Below, piece after piece: positions 37,053 to 45,244 of a stretch of DNA of 64,000 bases; within the stretch, counting starts at the first letter, position 1, and every line of letters begins with the position of its first letter. Source of the DNA: Methylotenera mobilis 13 (GTDB lineage Bacteria > Pseudomonadota > Gammaproteobacteria > Burkholderiales > Methylophilaceae); the NCBI RefSeq assembly GCF_000384255.1, contig NZ_KB913035.1, positions 248,001-312,000 of the forward strand. Reading direction: 5' to 3'. Under the pieces are notes generated by a model that saw only the letters and a program-made list of their open reading frames with translations, was not told where the DNA came from and searched no databases. Made by a program: the position numbers and the translations under genes.

Positions 37053-37589
37053 TTAGGCAGTAGGTGCTTGTGGCATGCCAATGTGGCGTATAGGCAAGAT
37101 ACTGATGGTGACCTTGGGAAATAGTCTTCTTGGGTGGCTGCCGCGCAGGCGGCTAAAGTAAGAGCGGGCGGCACCGTCTATGCGTACCGGTAAAATCATG
37201 GCATCTGTTTTAGCTGCAACAAAACCCGGGCCGTCATATACCTTCATCAGTGAGCCAGTGAGCGTAATGCGCCCTTCGGGGAAAATCACCACAGGTTTGC
37301 CAGCCTCTAGCAGCTTGATCACCTTTTTCATGGCAAGTGGTGAGGTAGGGTCTACCGCCAGATATGGAGTCAGGCGTAATATTTGTCTAAAAAACCAATG
37401 GTTCAGTACGGTGGTATGCACAACAAATGTGGCGCGAATCGGCAAAAATAGGCCTAGCAGCAAACCATCTAAAAAGGATTCGTGGTTAGCAATAATTAAC
37501 AACTTACCTTGCTTGGGTAGGTTGGCTATCCCCATGACATCCACCCTGAAAATTACCCGGCAAATCAATTGTAATAGTGTTCCGATCAT
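37053..37589 (-). CDS. PlsC-type lysophospholipid acyltransferase (separate Aas N-domain)
   Basis: 178 residues. Acyltransferase motif I (NHESFLDGLLLG, H-x4-D) and motif III (FPEGRITLTGSLMKVYDG) are both visible, and the latter is nearly identical to Aas. It would transfer an acyl chain from acyl-ACP to lysophospholipid on the cytoplasmic face. Length equals one catalytic domain. It lies 27 bp upstream of the ligase gene and 18 bp downstream of the ArsR gene. Confidence 0.88.
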   Translation of the reverse strand: MIGTLLQLICRVIFRVDVMGIANLPKQGKLLIIANHESFLDGLLLGLFLPIRATFVVHTTVLNHWFFRQILRLTPYLAVDPTSPLAMKKVIKLLEAGKPVVIFPEGRITLTGSLMKVYDGPGFVAAKTDAMILPVRIDGAARSYFSRLRGSHPRRLFPKVTISILPIRHIGMPQAPTA

Positions 37590-37607
37590 TTTTTCTCCAG
37601 TAGTTAA

Positions 37608-37913
37608 TCAGGTTTCGTTTTGGATGTAATTGAGTACTTGTTGCAAAGCATTAGCAATCAGCGGGCTATTAATCCAGAAAAAGACTTCTTTTCCTATTTT
37701 CTCTGACGACAACACGCCAGCGCGGTGTAATACTTTTAGATGATGCGTCACTGCGGTGCGACTGAGTGTGGTGGTGGAAACAATTTGCAGAATGTTTAAT
37801 TTTTCACCTTTTTCAAAGGCAAGCAGAATCAGCTGCCGATGTTCATCACCTAGTGCGATGAAAATATCTGCAGTATTTTTAAAACTACTTGGAATTTCTG
37901 TGACTCGTTTCAT
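37608..37913 (-). CDS. ArsR-family winged-helix regulator
   Basis: 101 residues. The helix-turn-helix TTTLSRTAVTHHLKVLHRAGVL and wing (SEKIGKEVFFWINSP) are typical ArsR/SmtB. It has no cysteine, so a thiol metal site is excluded; it may sense a lipid or other small ligand. As the first gene of the lipid operon, with an inverted repeat over its start, it is a candidate autoregulator. Confidence 0.88.
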   Translation of the reverse strand: MKRVTEIPSSFKNTADIFIALGDEHRQLILLAFEKGEKLNILQIVSTTTLSRTAVTHHLKVLHRAGVLSSEKIGKEVFFWINSPLIANALQQVLNYIQNET

Positions 37914-37939
37914 AACTATATGATTAGTTATTTAGTTAT
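37912..37939 (-). promoter_or_regulatory. Candidate ArsR operator at the head of the lipid operon
   Basis: ATAACTA (37912-37918) and TAGTTAT (37925-37931) form a palindrome with a 6-bp spacer; TAGTTAT occurs again at 37933-37939. The palindrome overlaps the start codon of the ArsR gene, as expected for repression. Assignment is by position and symmetry only. Confidence 0.5.
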
Positions 37940-38310
37940 GTAAGTCAAGAAAATTTTGTTTGATATTTTATGGAAAGCACAAATGAATAGCAGAGTCTGT
38001 GAAGTACAGACTCACTAATGTATAACAGATTAGGTTGATAAGCAGTTTATATTAAGTATGTGTCACTGTATTCTTTGGCGCATGTCGAGCAGCAGTCTTT
38101 ATAGCGCAACACAGTTTTTGTTTGCCTAACTGTATCTAGTGAGCAGACAGAATATGTATTATTTACAACATATTAGTGAGATGTGATTGAGTCATTGTGA
38201 AAGTAATTTTTTTCATATAGTATGTGTCAAGATGATTAAGTCAAAGTTTGCTTACATCAATTTCATGCAAAATCAGGTAATTTAAATTTCAGCATTATAA
38301 AAACAACCTA
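37940..38310. other. Intergenic region between divergent lipid operon and RND locus
   Basis: About 370 bp, AT-rich, no supported gene or RNA. It must contain promoters for both flanking transcription units. I see no clear sigma-54 site and no strong hairpin. Confidence 0.5.
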
Positions 38311-38643
38311 ATGAACTATAGCTTAAATTCAGTTGCATCTCGAATCAGACTGTTATCGTTAACAGCGCTGATTGCTGTGCTTGGATTTGTCTTTTTTACT
38401 CAATTCTCAGATAGCTCAGTTTATAACGATGACACACCTCGTTTACGTATTGCAGAAATGCAAGAGTTTACGGGCGATACGGAGCCACCTTCGCAAGATG
38501 AGCCGCCACACGACGGTTTACTCACGAGTGTGGCGTTTATTTTTGCCAATACAGTTGTGCTTTGCATTGTTATTTTCAGCAAGGTATTTCCTCGCCTTAC
38601 CTTTCTTTACCACGTACGTCCCCGCTCTCCCCCGTTGCGTTAG
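38311..38643 (+). CDS. Small predicted membrane protein, unknown function
   Basis: 110 residues: hydrophobic segment about 14-31 (LLSLTALIAVLGFVFFTQF), an acidic Pro-rich middle (TGDTEPPSQDEPPHDG), a second hydrophobic segment about 68-88, and a basic Pro-rich end (VRPRSPPLR). Not recognised. It lies 325 bp upstream of the RND adaptor gene on the same strand. An alternative +1 frame ORF overlaps it, so coding status is probable rather than certain. Confidence 0.45.
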   Translation: MNYSLNSVASRIRLLSLTALIAVLGFVFFTQFSDSSVYNDDTPRLRIAEMQEFTGDTEPPSQDEPPHDGLLTSVAFIFANTVVLCIVIFSKVFPRLTFLYHVRPRSPPLR

Positions 38644-38967
38644 TCGGTTTAACATGATGTAGCTTTAGTAGGCTGGCTACGCAATAACGCATATTTATTT
38701 TCTGGATATTATTTTCGATGAGCACTGCGCCATGCAGTAGTGACTCGACCATGTCATCTATAGTATTCAATGAGTTAAGCGCAAAACCTCCAAGCGTCAT
38801 CTGTTTTACTGACCGATTTTTCTAGCAAAATCGCTCGTATCATCCTGCTCGTTGCATCCATTAGCAGATTTAATCTCGATGTTATTTCAGCGATTTAGCC
38901 TGCTACTGAAGCTCTGCATCAGCATAGTCGAGCTTCATATTCTTAAATTTTATAAATTAGAAATTAT
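38644..38967. other. Intergenic region upstream of RND operon
   Basis: 324 bp with no supported gene. A minus-strand ORF of 67 codons exists but has no recognisable features. The sequence is uneven in composition, unlike neighbouring coding DNA, and could include a decayed gene. It should hold the RND operon promoter. Confidence 0.4.
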
Positions 38968-40050
38968 ATGATCAATAAATTATTTGTTGTTTTGGGCCTA
39001 GTCGCGCTTTTGGGTAGCGGCTGCCATCACTCAGAAGAATCGAAAGAAGAAGCGCTAAAACTTGAGGTGACACACCCGTTTCGTAAACATACTTCGATTA
39101 CCAGAGAGCATGTCAGTCAGATTCATGCATTTAGGCATATTGAATTAAGAGCCTTTGAACGTGGGTACTTACAAGACATTTTTGTGGATGAAGGGCAGAT
39201 GGTGACCAAGGGTCAGCGCATGTTCAAAATCATGCCGAATTTGTATCAAGTCGATTTGCAGAAATCTAAAGCTGAAGCAGAGATGGTGCGTATTGAATAC
39301 CAAAACACTAAAGCCTTGAGTGATAAAAATATTGTTTCACCCAATGAGTTGTCACTGGCAAAAGCAAAGCTCGACAAGGCTGAGGCTGAGGTCAAACTTG
39401 CACAAACCCACCTAAATTTTACCGATATCAACGCGCCTTTCAGCGGCATTATGGACCATTTTAATGTGAGAAACGGTAGCTTAGTAGATGAGGGTGATTT
39501 GTTAACAACGCTTTCTGACATCAGCAAGATGTGGGTGTATTTCAATGTGCCTGAGTCTGAATACTTAGACTACAAGACCAGTAAGAATGATCAATCTCCA
39601 GTCAAGGTGAAGTTAAAAATGGCGAATGGGGAAGTATTTGACCAAGCGGGTGTGATTGAAACCATAGAAGCGGATTTTGATAATAAAACTGGCAATATTG
39701 AATTCAGAGCGGTTTTCCCAAACCCGAATCAACTGCTTAGGCATGGTGAGACTGGGAATATTTTAATCGATATCCCTTATAAAAATGCCTTAATCATTCC
39801 GCAGAAAGCTACTTTCGAAATACTCGACAAGACTTATGTGTACGTTGTGAACAAAGACAATAAGTTGGAGCAAAGGCTGATTACGATTGCTGCTGAGTTG
39901 CCACATGTGTTTATTGTGAAGAGCGGCTTAAAAGAAGATGACAAAGTCCTGTTGGAGGGTTTACGCAAAGTACATAACGGTCAAAAAATTGAAATTGATT
40001 TTAAGCAGCCAGAGCAAGTGCTTTCTCAATTAGAACTTCATGCTGAATAG
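38968..40050 (+). CDS. RND efflux periplasmic adaptor (membrane fusion lipoprotein)
   Basis: 360 residues. A lipoprotein signal (LLGSGC at residue 19) anchors it to the inner membrane. Then come the lipoyl half-motif (ERGYLQDIFVDEGQMVTKGQ), a short alpha-hairpin with heptads around 80-140, the second lipoyl half (INAPFSGIMDHFNVRNGSLV), a beta-barrel and a membrane-proximal domain. It links pump and outer-membrane channel. The next two genes encode those parts. Confidence 0.92.
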   Translation: MINKLFVVLGLVALLGSGCHHSEESKEEALKLEVTHPFRKHTSITREHVSQIHAFRHIELRAFERGYLQDIFVDEGQMVTKGQRMFKIMPNLYQVDLQKSKAEAEMVRIEYQNTKALSDKNIVSPNELSLAKAKLDKAEAEVKLAQTHLNFTDINAPFSGIMDHFNVRNGSLVDEGDLLTTLSDISKMWVYFNVPESEYLDYKTSKNDQSPVKVKLKMANGEVFDQAGVIETIEADFDNKTGNIEFRAVFPNPNQLLRHGETGNILIDIPYKNALIIPQKATFEILDKTYVYVVNKDNKLEQRLITIAAELPHVFIVKSGLKEDDKVLLEGLRKVHNGQKIEIDFKQPEQVLSQLELHAE

Positions 40051-40069
40051 TGAAAGAAGAGATTGAAAA

Positions 40070-43000
40070 ATGCTTAATATTTTTATAAAAAGACCAGTGA
40101 TGGCCATCGTGCTGTCGCTGATGATTGTGTTCTTGGGATTTTTATCCATTAGAACACTGCCAACTTCTCAGTTTCCTGATATTGCACCACCGCGGGTGAT
40201 TGTTTCTTTAGCATTTCCTGGTGCTAGTGCGGATGTGCTGGTGCAATCCTCTCTTATCACCATTGAACGTGCGATTAATGGTGTGCCAGGCATGAAATAT
40301 ATTATTTCAGATGCGACCAGTGCGGGTGAAGCCACAATACAAGTGATTTTTGCGCTGGGCACCGACCCGAATCAGGCCATGATTAACGTGAAAACGCGTT
40401 TAGATCAGGTCATGAGTCGGCTACCAGAACTAGTACAGCTTGAGGGCGTTGTGGTTGAGCGCGTACAGCCTAGTATGCTGATGTATATCAACTTGTTCAG
40501 TAAAGATAAAAATGCTGATGAGAAGTTTTTATTTAACTATGCCAACGTCAATGTGATTCCTGAGATTCAGCGCGTTAACGGTATTGCCAGTGCAAAGATT
40601 TTAGGTAGCCGCCAGTATGCGATGCGTATTTGGCTTAACCCAGACAGAATGCGGGCTTACAAGGTTTCGATTGATGAGGTGATGAAGGCGATTGGCGAGC
40701 AAAGTATTATTGGCCGCCCTGGCCGATTGGGGCAGAGCTCTGGCATTGCTGCACAGTCTAAAGAGTATGTGTTGGTATACAAGGGACGCTATAACAAGCC
40801 TGAGGAGTATGGTGACATCATCATCCGCGCTGATTCTGAAGGTGAAATACTGAAGTTGAAAGACTTAGCAAAAATAGAGCTAGGCAGTGAGTTTTTTGAT
40901 ATTTATTCCAACAAAGATGGTTACCCGTCTTCTGCGATTATTTTGAAACAGAACTATGGCAGCAATGCGAGTGAGGTGATTGACCAAGTTAAGGAGAAGA
41001 TGAAAGAGTTGGAGGGTTCGTTTCCAGCAGGCATGGAATATGAAATTGACTACGATGTTTCTAAATTCTTAGATGCCTCGATTGAAAAGGTGTTGCATAC
41101 CTTGGTTGAAGCATTTTTGTTGGTGGCATTAGTGGTGTTTATCTTTCTTGGTGATTGGCGCTCTACGCTGATTCCCATATTGGCTGTGCCAGTATCGTTA
41201 ATTGGTACTTTCTTTTGTATGCAGATGTTTGGCATTACGATTAATCTCATTACCCTATTTGCATTGGTCTTGGCGATTGGCATCGTGGTCGACAATGCGA
41301 TTGTGGTAGTAGAGGCGGTGCACGCCAAAATGGAGGAAGACGCAGATATTACGCCTTACAAAGCGACTCAAAAAGTACTAGGGGAAATAGGTGGTGCGAT
41401 TGTGGCCATTACGTTGGTGATGACGGCAGTGTTTGTACCAGTTGCCTTTATGACAGGCCCTGTCGGTGTTTTCTATAGGCAGTTTTCTATTACCATGGCG
41501 TCCTCGATTGTGATTTCTGGCGTAGTGGCGCTTTCTTTGACACCAGTACTTTGTGCCATGTTATTGAAAAACCATCATGGACATCCTAAAAGAAAAACAC
41601 CGATAGGTTACTTCATCGATATGTTTAATCGTTGGTTTGAGCGGCTAACAGGGCGCTACACCAACTTATTAAACAAAGTGGTTACGTTGCGAGCAGTGAC
41701 TATTCTGGTATTGGCTGGGTTTGCGTTTGGTACTTTTTACATTAACAAAACCTTACCAGCAGGCTTTATCCCTGGTGAAGACCAAGGCCAGATTTACGCC
41801 ATTATTCAAACGCCACCAGGCAGTACGCTAGAGGCTACCAATAAAGTAGCACGTGAACTGCAAAAAGAGGCCGAGAAAATTGAGGGGATTGCCTCGGTTT
41901 CTTCATTAGCTGGCTACGAGATTTTGACTGAAGGCCGTGGCTCCAATGCAGGTACATGTCTGATTAACCTTAAAGACTGGTCTGACCGCGATAAATCTGT
42001 GCATGAAATCATTGAAGAGCTGGAAGAAAAGACCAAGAACTTCGGCGCTGTAGTTGAGTTCTTTGAGCCACCTGCTGTGCCTGGGTATGGTGCGGCTTCT
42101 GGTCTGGCTTTACGTTTATTGGATAAAACTGATAGCACTGGTTACTATGAGTTTGACAAAATTAATCAGGAGTTCATGGCTGCTTTAGGTAAGCGAAAAG
42201 AGTTAACAGGTTTGTTTACTTTTTATGCTGCCAATTACCCACAATATGAGCTAGAAATCGATAATAAGGCTGCCATGCAAAAAGGGGTATCGATTGGTAA
42301 TGCGATGGAAAATCTCAATATTTTGATTGGTAGTACTTATGAGCAGGGTTTCATCCGCTTCAATAACTTCTTTAAAGTGTATACACAGGCCAGCCCTGAG
42401 TTCCGTCGATATCCAAGTGATATTTTGAATTACTACGTTAAAAACGATGATGGTGAAATGGTGCCGTATTCGTCTTTTATGAAGCTTAAGAAGCAGCAGG
42501 GTCCGAATGAGATTACTCGGTACAACTTATATAACTCAGCAACGATTCGTGCCACCCCTGCTAAAGGCTATACCACTGACGATGCAATAAAAGCTGTGCA
42601 GGAAGTAGCAACAGCAACGCTGCCGCATGGATATGACATTGGCTGGGAGGGTTTGTCTTTTGATGAAGCCAAACGAGGCAATGAAGCCGTGATTATTTTT
42701 GCCGTGGTGCTGGTGTTTGTTTACATGGTGTTAGCGGCACAGTACGAAAGCTTCCTGTTGCCACTTGCCGTGATTCTGTCATTGCCTGCTGGTATTTTTG
42801 GCACATTTCTATTACTCAAAACCTTAGGTCTAGCCAATGATATTTATGCGCAACTTGGGCTGGTCATGCTGGTTGGTTTGTTAGGCAAGAATGCAGTATT
42901 AATTGTGGAATTTGCCGTACAAAAACACGAGCAAGGGATGTCGGTAGCTGCGGCGGCGATAGAAGGTGCGAAAGCACGTTTCCGCCCTATTTTAATGACA

Positions 43001-43249
43001 TCGTTTGCATTTATTGCTGGGTTGATTCCGCTGGTGGTTGCAACTGGTGCAGGTGCAGTTGGCAACCGCACCATCGGTACCTCTGCGTTAGGAGGGATGC
43101 TATTTGGCACGGTATTTGGTGTGATTCTAATCCCTGGACTTTACTACATATTTGCAAAAATGGAAGAGGGTAAGTCATTGATTAAAAATGAAGACTTTGA
43201 GCCTTTAACCGAGTTGTATCACTACAATAGAGATGATAATGATGAATAA
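40070..43249 (+). CDS. RND multidrug efflux pump, HAE1 type
   Basis: 1059 residues. The FIKRPVMAIVLSLMIVFLG start, two six-helix membrane blocks and two periplasmic loops are typical of AcrB-like pumps. The proton-relay Asp pair appears in LAIGIVVDNAIVVVEA; LVMLVGLLGKNAVLIVEFA is the second relay helix. The pump segments IIGRPGRLGQ, VYKGRYNKPEEYG and ELGSEFFDIYSNKDG are like Bacteroidetes pumps in my memory, which may point to transfer. Substrate is unknown. It overlaps the outer-membrane factor gene by 17 bp. Confidence 0.93.
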   Translation: MLNIFIKRPVMAIVLSLMIVFLGFLSIRTLPTSQFPDIAPPRVIVSLAFPGASADVLVQSSLITIERAINGVPGMKYIISDATSAGEATIQVIFALGTDPNQAMINVKTRLDQVMSRLPELVQLEGVVVERVQPSMLMYINLFSKDKNADEKFLFNYANVNVIPEIQRVNGIASAKILGSRQYAMRIWLNPDRMRAYKVSIDEVMKAIGEQSIIGRPGRLGQSSGIAAQSKEYVLVYKGRYNKPEEYGDIIIRADSEGEILKLKDLAKIELGSEFFDIYSNKDGYPSSAIILKQNYGSNASEVIDQVKEKMKELEGSFPAGMEYEIDYDVSKFLDASIEKVLHTLVEAFLLVALVVFIFLGDWRSTLIPILAVPVSLIGTFFCMQMFGITINLITLFALVLAIGIVVDNAIVVVEAVHAKMEEDADITPYKATQKVLGEIGGAIVAITLVMTAVFVPVAFMTGPVGVFYRQFSITMASSIVISGVVALSLTPVLCAMLLKNHHGHPKRKTPIGYFIDMFNRWFERLTGRYTNLLNKVVTLRAVTILVLAGFAFGTFYINKTLPAGFIPGEDQGQIYAIIQTPPGSTLEATNKVARELQKEAEKIEGIASVSSLAGYEILTEGRGSNAGTCLINLKDWSDRDKSVHEIIEELEEKTKNFGAVVEFFEPPAVPGYGAASGLALRLLDKTDSTGYYEFDKINQEFMAALGKRKELTGLFTFYAANYPQYELEIDNKAAMQKGVSIGNAMENLNILIGSTYEQGFIRFNNFFKVYTQASPEFRRYPSDILNYYVKNDDGEMVPYSSFMKLKKQQGPNEITRYNLYNSATIRATPAKGYTTDDAIKAVQEVATATLPHGYDIGWEGLSFDEAKRGNEAVIIFAVVLVFVYMVLAAQYESFLLPLAVILSLPAGIFGTFLLLKTLGLANDIYAQLGLVMLVGLLGKNAVLIVEFAVQKHEQGMSVAAAAIEGAKARFRPILMTSFAFIAGLIPLVVATGAGAVGNRTIGTSALGGMLFGTVFGVILIPGLYYIFAKMEEGKSLIKNEDFEPLTELYHYNRDDNDE

Positions 43250-44678
43250 ACACAGCTACATTCGCTTGGCAGTCATCGGTGCGTTAGCACTGATGATGCA
43301 GGCTTGCTCTATCCCGTTGTTAACCACGAAAAAGGCAGACACTCAACTGCCTGATCACTTCAATAATCGTGCTCAGGAGGCAGAGAATACTGCCGACGTT
43401 AACTGGAAGGAGTTCTTTGAAGATCCGTATCTACCAGCCTTGATTGATACGGCGATTGGTAACAATAAAGAAGTGAATATTTTAATTCAACGTATCAGTA
43501 TCGCATCCAATGAGATTCAGGCGCGTAAGGGTGAGTACCAGCCTTTTGTTAATTTCGGCGCAGGTGCTGAGGTTGAAAAAGTCGGGCGCTATACCCGCAA
43601 TGGTGCCGTAGAGGAAAATCTGGAAATTAAAGAAGGTAAGTCATTTCCAGAGTATTTAGGCAACTATCAGTTTGGGCTTTACTCATCGTGGGAGTTGGAT
43701 GTTTGGAAGAAGTTAAGAAATGCAACCAAAGTCGCCACCATGGAGTACATGGCTTCTATCGAAGGCAAAAACTTCTTAGTCACGAACCTAGTGGCAGAAA
43801 TTGCCAATGCTTACTATGAACTCATTGCCTTAGATAACCAGCTAGAGAATTTGGAACAAAATATTCAAATTCAGCAAAACGCGTTGGAAGTCACCAAGCA
43901 GCTTAAGGAGTACGCGAGAGCCACCTCTTTGGCTGTGAAGCGTTTTGAGGCAGAAGTTAAGAAAAACCAGAGCAAGCAATATGTGATTAAGCAGCAAATG
44001 GTTGAGTTAGAAAACCGCATTAACTTTTTGCTAGGCAGAACGCCGCAATCTATCCAAAGGGCCTCATCAGGCTTTATGGCTAAAAAGCCTAAGATTATTC
44101 AGGCTGGCGTGCCCTCTCAGTTGCTGCAACATCGGCCAGATATCAGAAAAGCAGAGTTAGAGCTCGCTGCGGCAGATTTAAATATTGCGGTGGCGAAAGC
44201 AAATTTCTACCCTTCATTTGCAATACGGGCTGGGTTAGGGTTTCAGGCATTTAACCCAAAATATTTGCTCAACACGCCTGAATCTTTAATGTTCTCAATT
44301 GCTGGTGATGCAATGGCGCCGCTGATTAATCGTAATGCGATTACTGCCGTGTATAAAAATGCAAATGCAATGCAAATTCAAGCGGCTTACGATTATGAGC
44401 AAACCATTATCAACGCTTATGGTGAGGTGTCTAATCAGCTTTCAAGTATTGATAACTTAGAAAAGAACTATCAACTTAAAAGTACGCAGGTTGAGGCTTT
44501 AGCTGAATCTGTTGATGTAGCTAACCAGTTGTTTAAATCCGCAAGAGCAGACTATTTGGAAGTGCTGCTAACGCAACGAGAAGCTTTAGAAGCAAAAAGT
44601 GAACTAATAGAGACTAAGCAGAAGCAGATAGTCGCAATGGTCGGTCTATATAGAGCACTTGGTGGTGGGTGGAAGTAA
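43233..44678 (+). CDS. RND efflux outer-membrane lipoprotein (TolC/OprM family)
   Basis: 481 residues. Lipobox MMQAC near residue 24 gives an outer-membrane lipoprotein. Two OEP repeats are visible, each with a long coiled-coil pair; LLQHRPDIRKAELELAAADLNIAVAKANFYPSF is the standard OEP signature (given here in overlapping parts: HRPDIRKAEL, AVAKANFYPS). It would form the exit channel of the tripartite pump. Start ATG lies inside the pump gene end, pointing to translational coupling. Confidence 0.93.
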   Translation: MIMMNKHSYIRLAVIGALALMMQACSIPLLTTKKADTQLPDHFNNRAQEAENTADVNWKEFFEDPYLPALIDTAIGNNKEVNILIQRISIASNEIQARKGEYQPFVNFGAGAEVEKVGRYTRNGAVEENLEIKEGKSFPEYLGNYQFGLYSSWELDVWKKLRNATKVATMEYMASIEGKNFLVTNLVAEIANAYYELIALDNQLENLEQNIQIQQNALEVTKQLKEYARATSLAVKRFEAEVKKNQSKQYVIKQQMVELENRINFLLGRTPQSIQRASSGFMAKKPKIIQAGVPSQLLQHRPDIRKAELELAAADLNIAVAKANFYPSFAIRAGLGFQAFNPKYLLNTPESLMFSIAGDAMAPLINRNAITAVYKNANAMQIQAAYDYEQTIINAYGEVSNQLSSIDNLEKNYQLKSTQVEALAESVDVANQLFKSARADYLEVLLTQREALEAKSELIETKQKQIVAMVGLYRALGGGWK

Positions 44679-44696
44679 GCTGGGCTAGTGCTTTAT

Positions 44697-44730
44697 GTGA
44701 TTCGTTAGTAATAATGTCCTAACGAATCAC
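44697..44730 (+). terminator. 12-bp perfect hairpin after RND operon
   Basis: GTGATTCGTTAG (44697-44708) pairs with CTAACGAATCAC (44719-44730) around a 10-nt loop, 19 nt past the stop. No U-run follows; a second small hairpin (GCCTAGA/TCTAGGC, 44792-44807) lies further downstream. Termination is likely but not certain. Confidence 0.6.
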
Positions 44731-44840
44731 AAAATCGCCATTCACCCAAGTGTTACATTCCTTATCGCAATTGCTAAAGCTTTAAAGAGACGCCTAGATT
44801 TCTAGGCCATGATTATTTTTATAAAATATTTGGAGTACTA

Positions 44841-45086
44841 ATGAAATTGTTCAAATTATTTATTTTTAGCATTTTCATCACGGCTAACGTAAATGCGAAT
44901 GAAAGCAACGTTGAATACGATGCAGCTGCTACTCAGAAATTACAACCTCAACCATCAGCAGTGAAAGCTATTGATGAATGTAAGGTAGCTACAAAGCGTG
45001 TTTTGGAAGGGAAATTACATCAGCATGATGTGTTAAAAACCCAATTTTTGGGTAAAAGGCCGTACATGGATACAAACAATAAATAG
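44841..45086 (+). CDS. Small secreted protein, unknown function
   Basis: 81 residues with a clear signal peptide (MKLFKLFIFSIFITANVNA). The mature part is about 60 residues, with one Cys (AIDECKVATKRVLEGK) and no recognised domain. A GGAG ribosome site lies 8 nt before the ATG. It follows the RND operon after two hairpins, so it is probably a separate unit. Confidence 0.6.
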   Translation: MKLFKLFIFSIFITANVNANESNVEYDAAATQKLQPQPSAVKAIDECKVATKRVLEGKLHQHDVLKTQFLGKRPYMDTNNK

Positions 45087-45194
45087 TCACTCACTAGCAT
45101 AGATTATGTAGAAGCCAGTTTTTATTACTTTCGCAAAATCTATATGATATTGAATGGATATAGAAAATTTAATAATCAGTATCAATCAATAGAC

Positions 45195-45225
45195 ATGAAA
45201 AAAGGGGCGCTAGAAGCGCCCCTTT
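45195..45225 (-). terminator. Rho-independent terminator of the torF-glnK-amtB operon
   Basis: AAAGGGGCGCT/AGCGCCCCTTT perfect stem (45201-45211, 45215-45225) with a 3-nt loop. On the minus strand it is followed by a run of six T. It lies 20 bp after the amtB stop. Confidence 0.92.
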
Positions 45226-45244
45226 GATTTACTAGTGTTTAGAA

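Noticed and set aside
38597-38800. 67-codon minus-strand ORF upstream of the RND operon
   Set aside because: Overlaps the 3' end of another ORF, no ribosome site, no recognised domain; possible remnant only.
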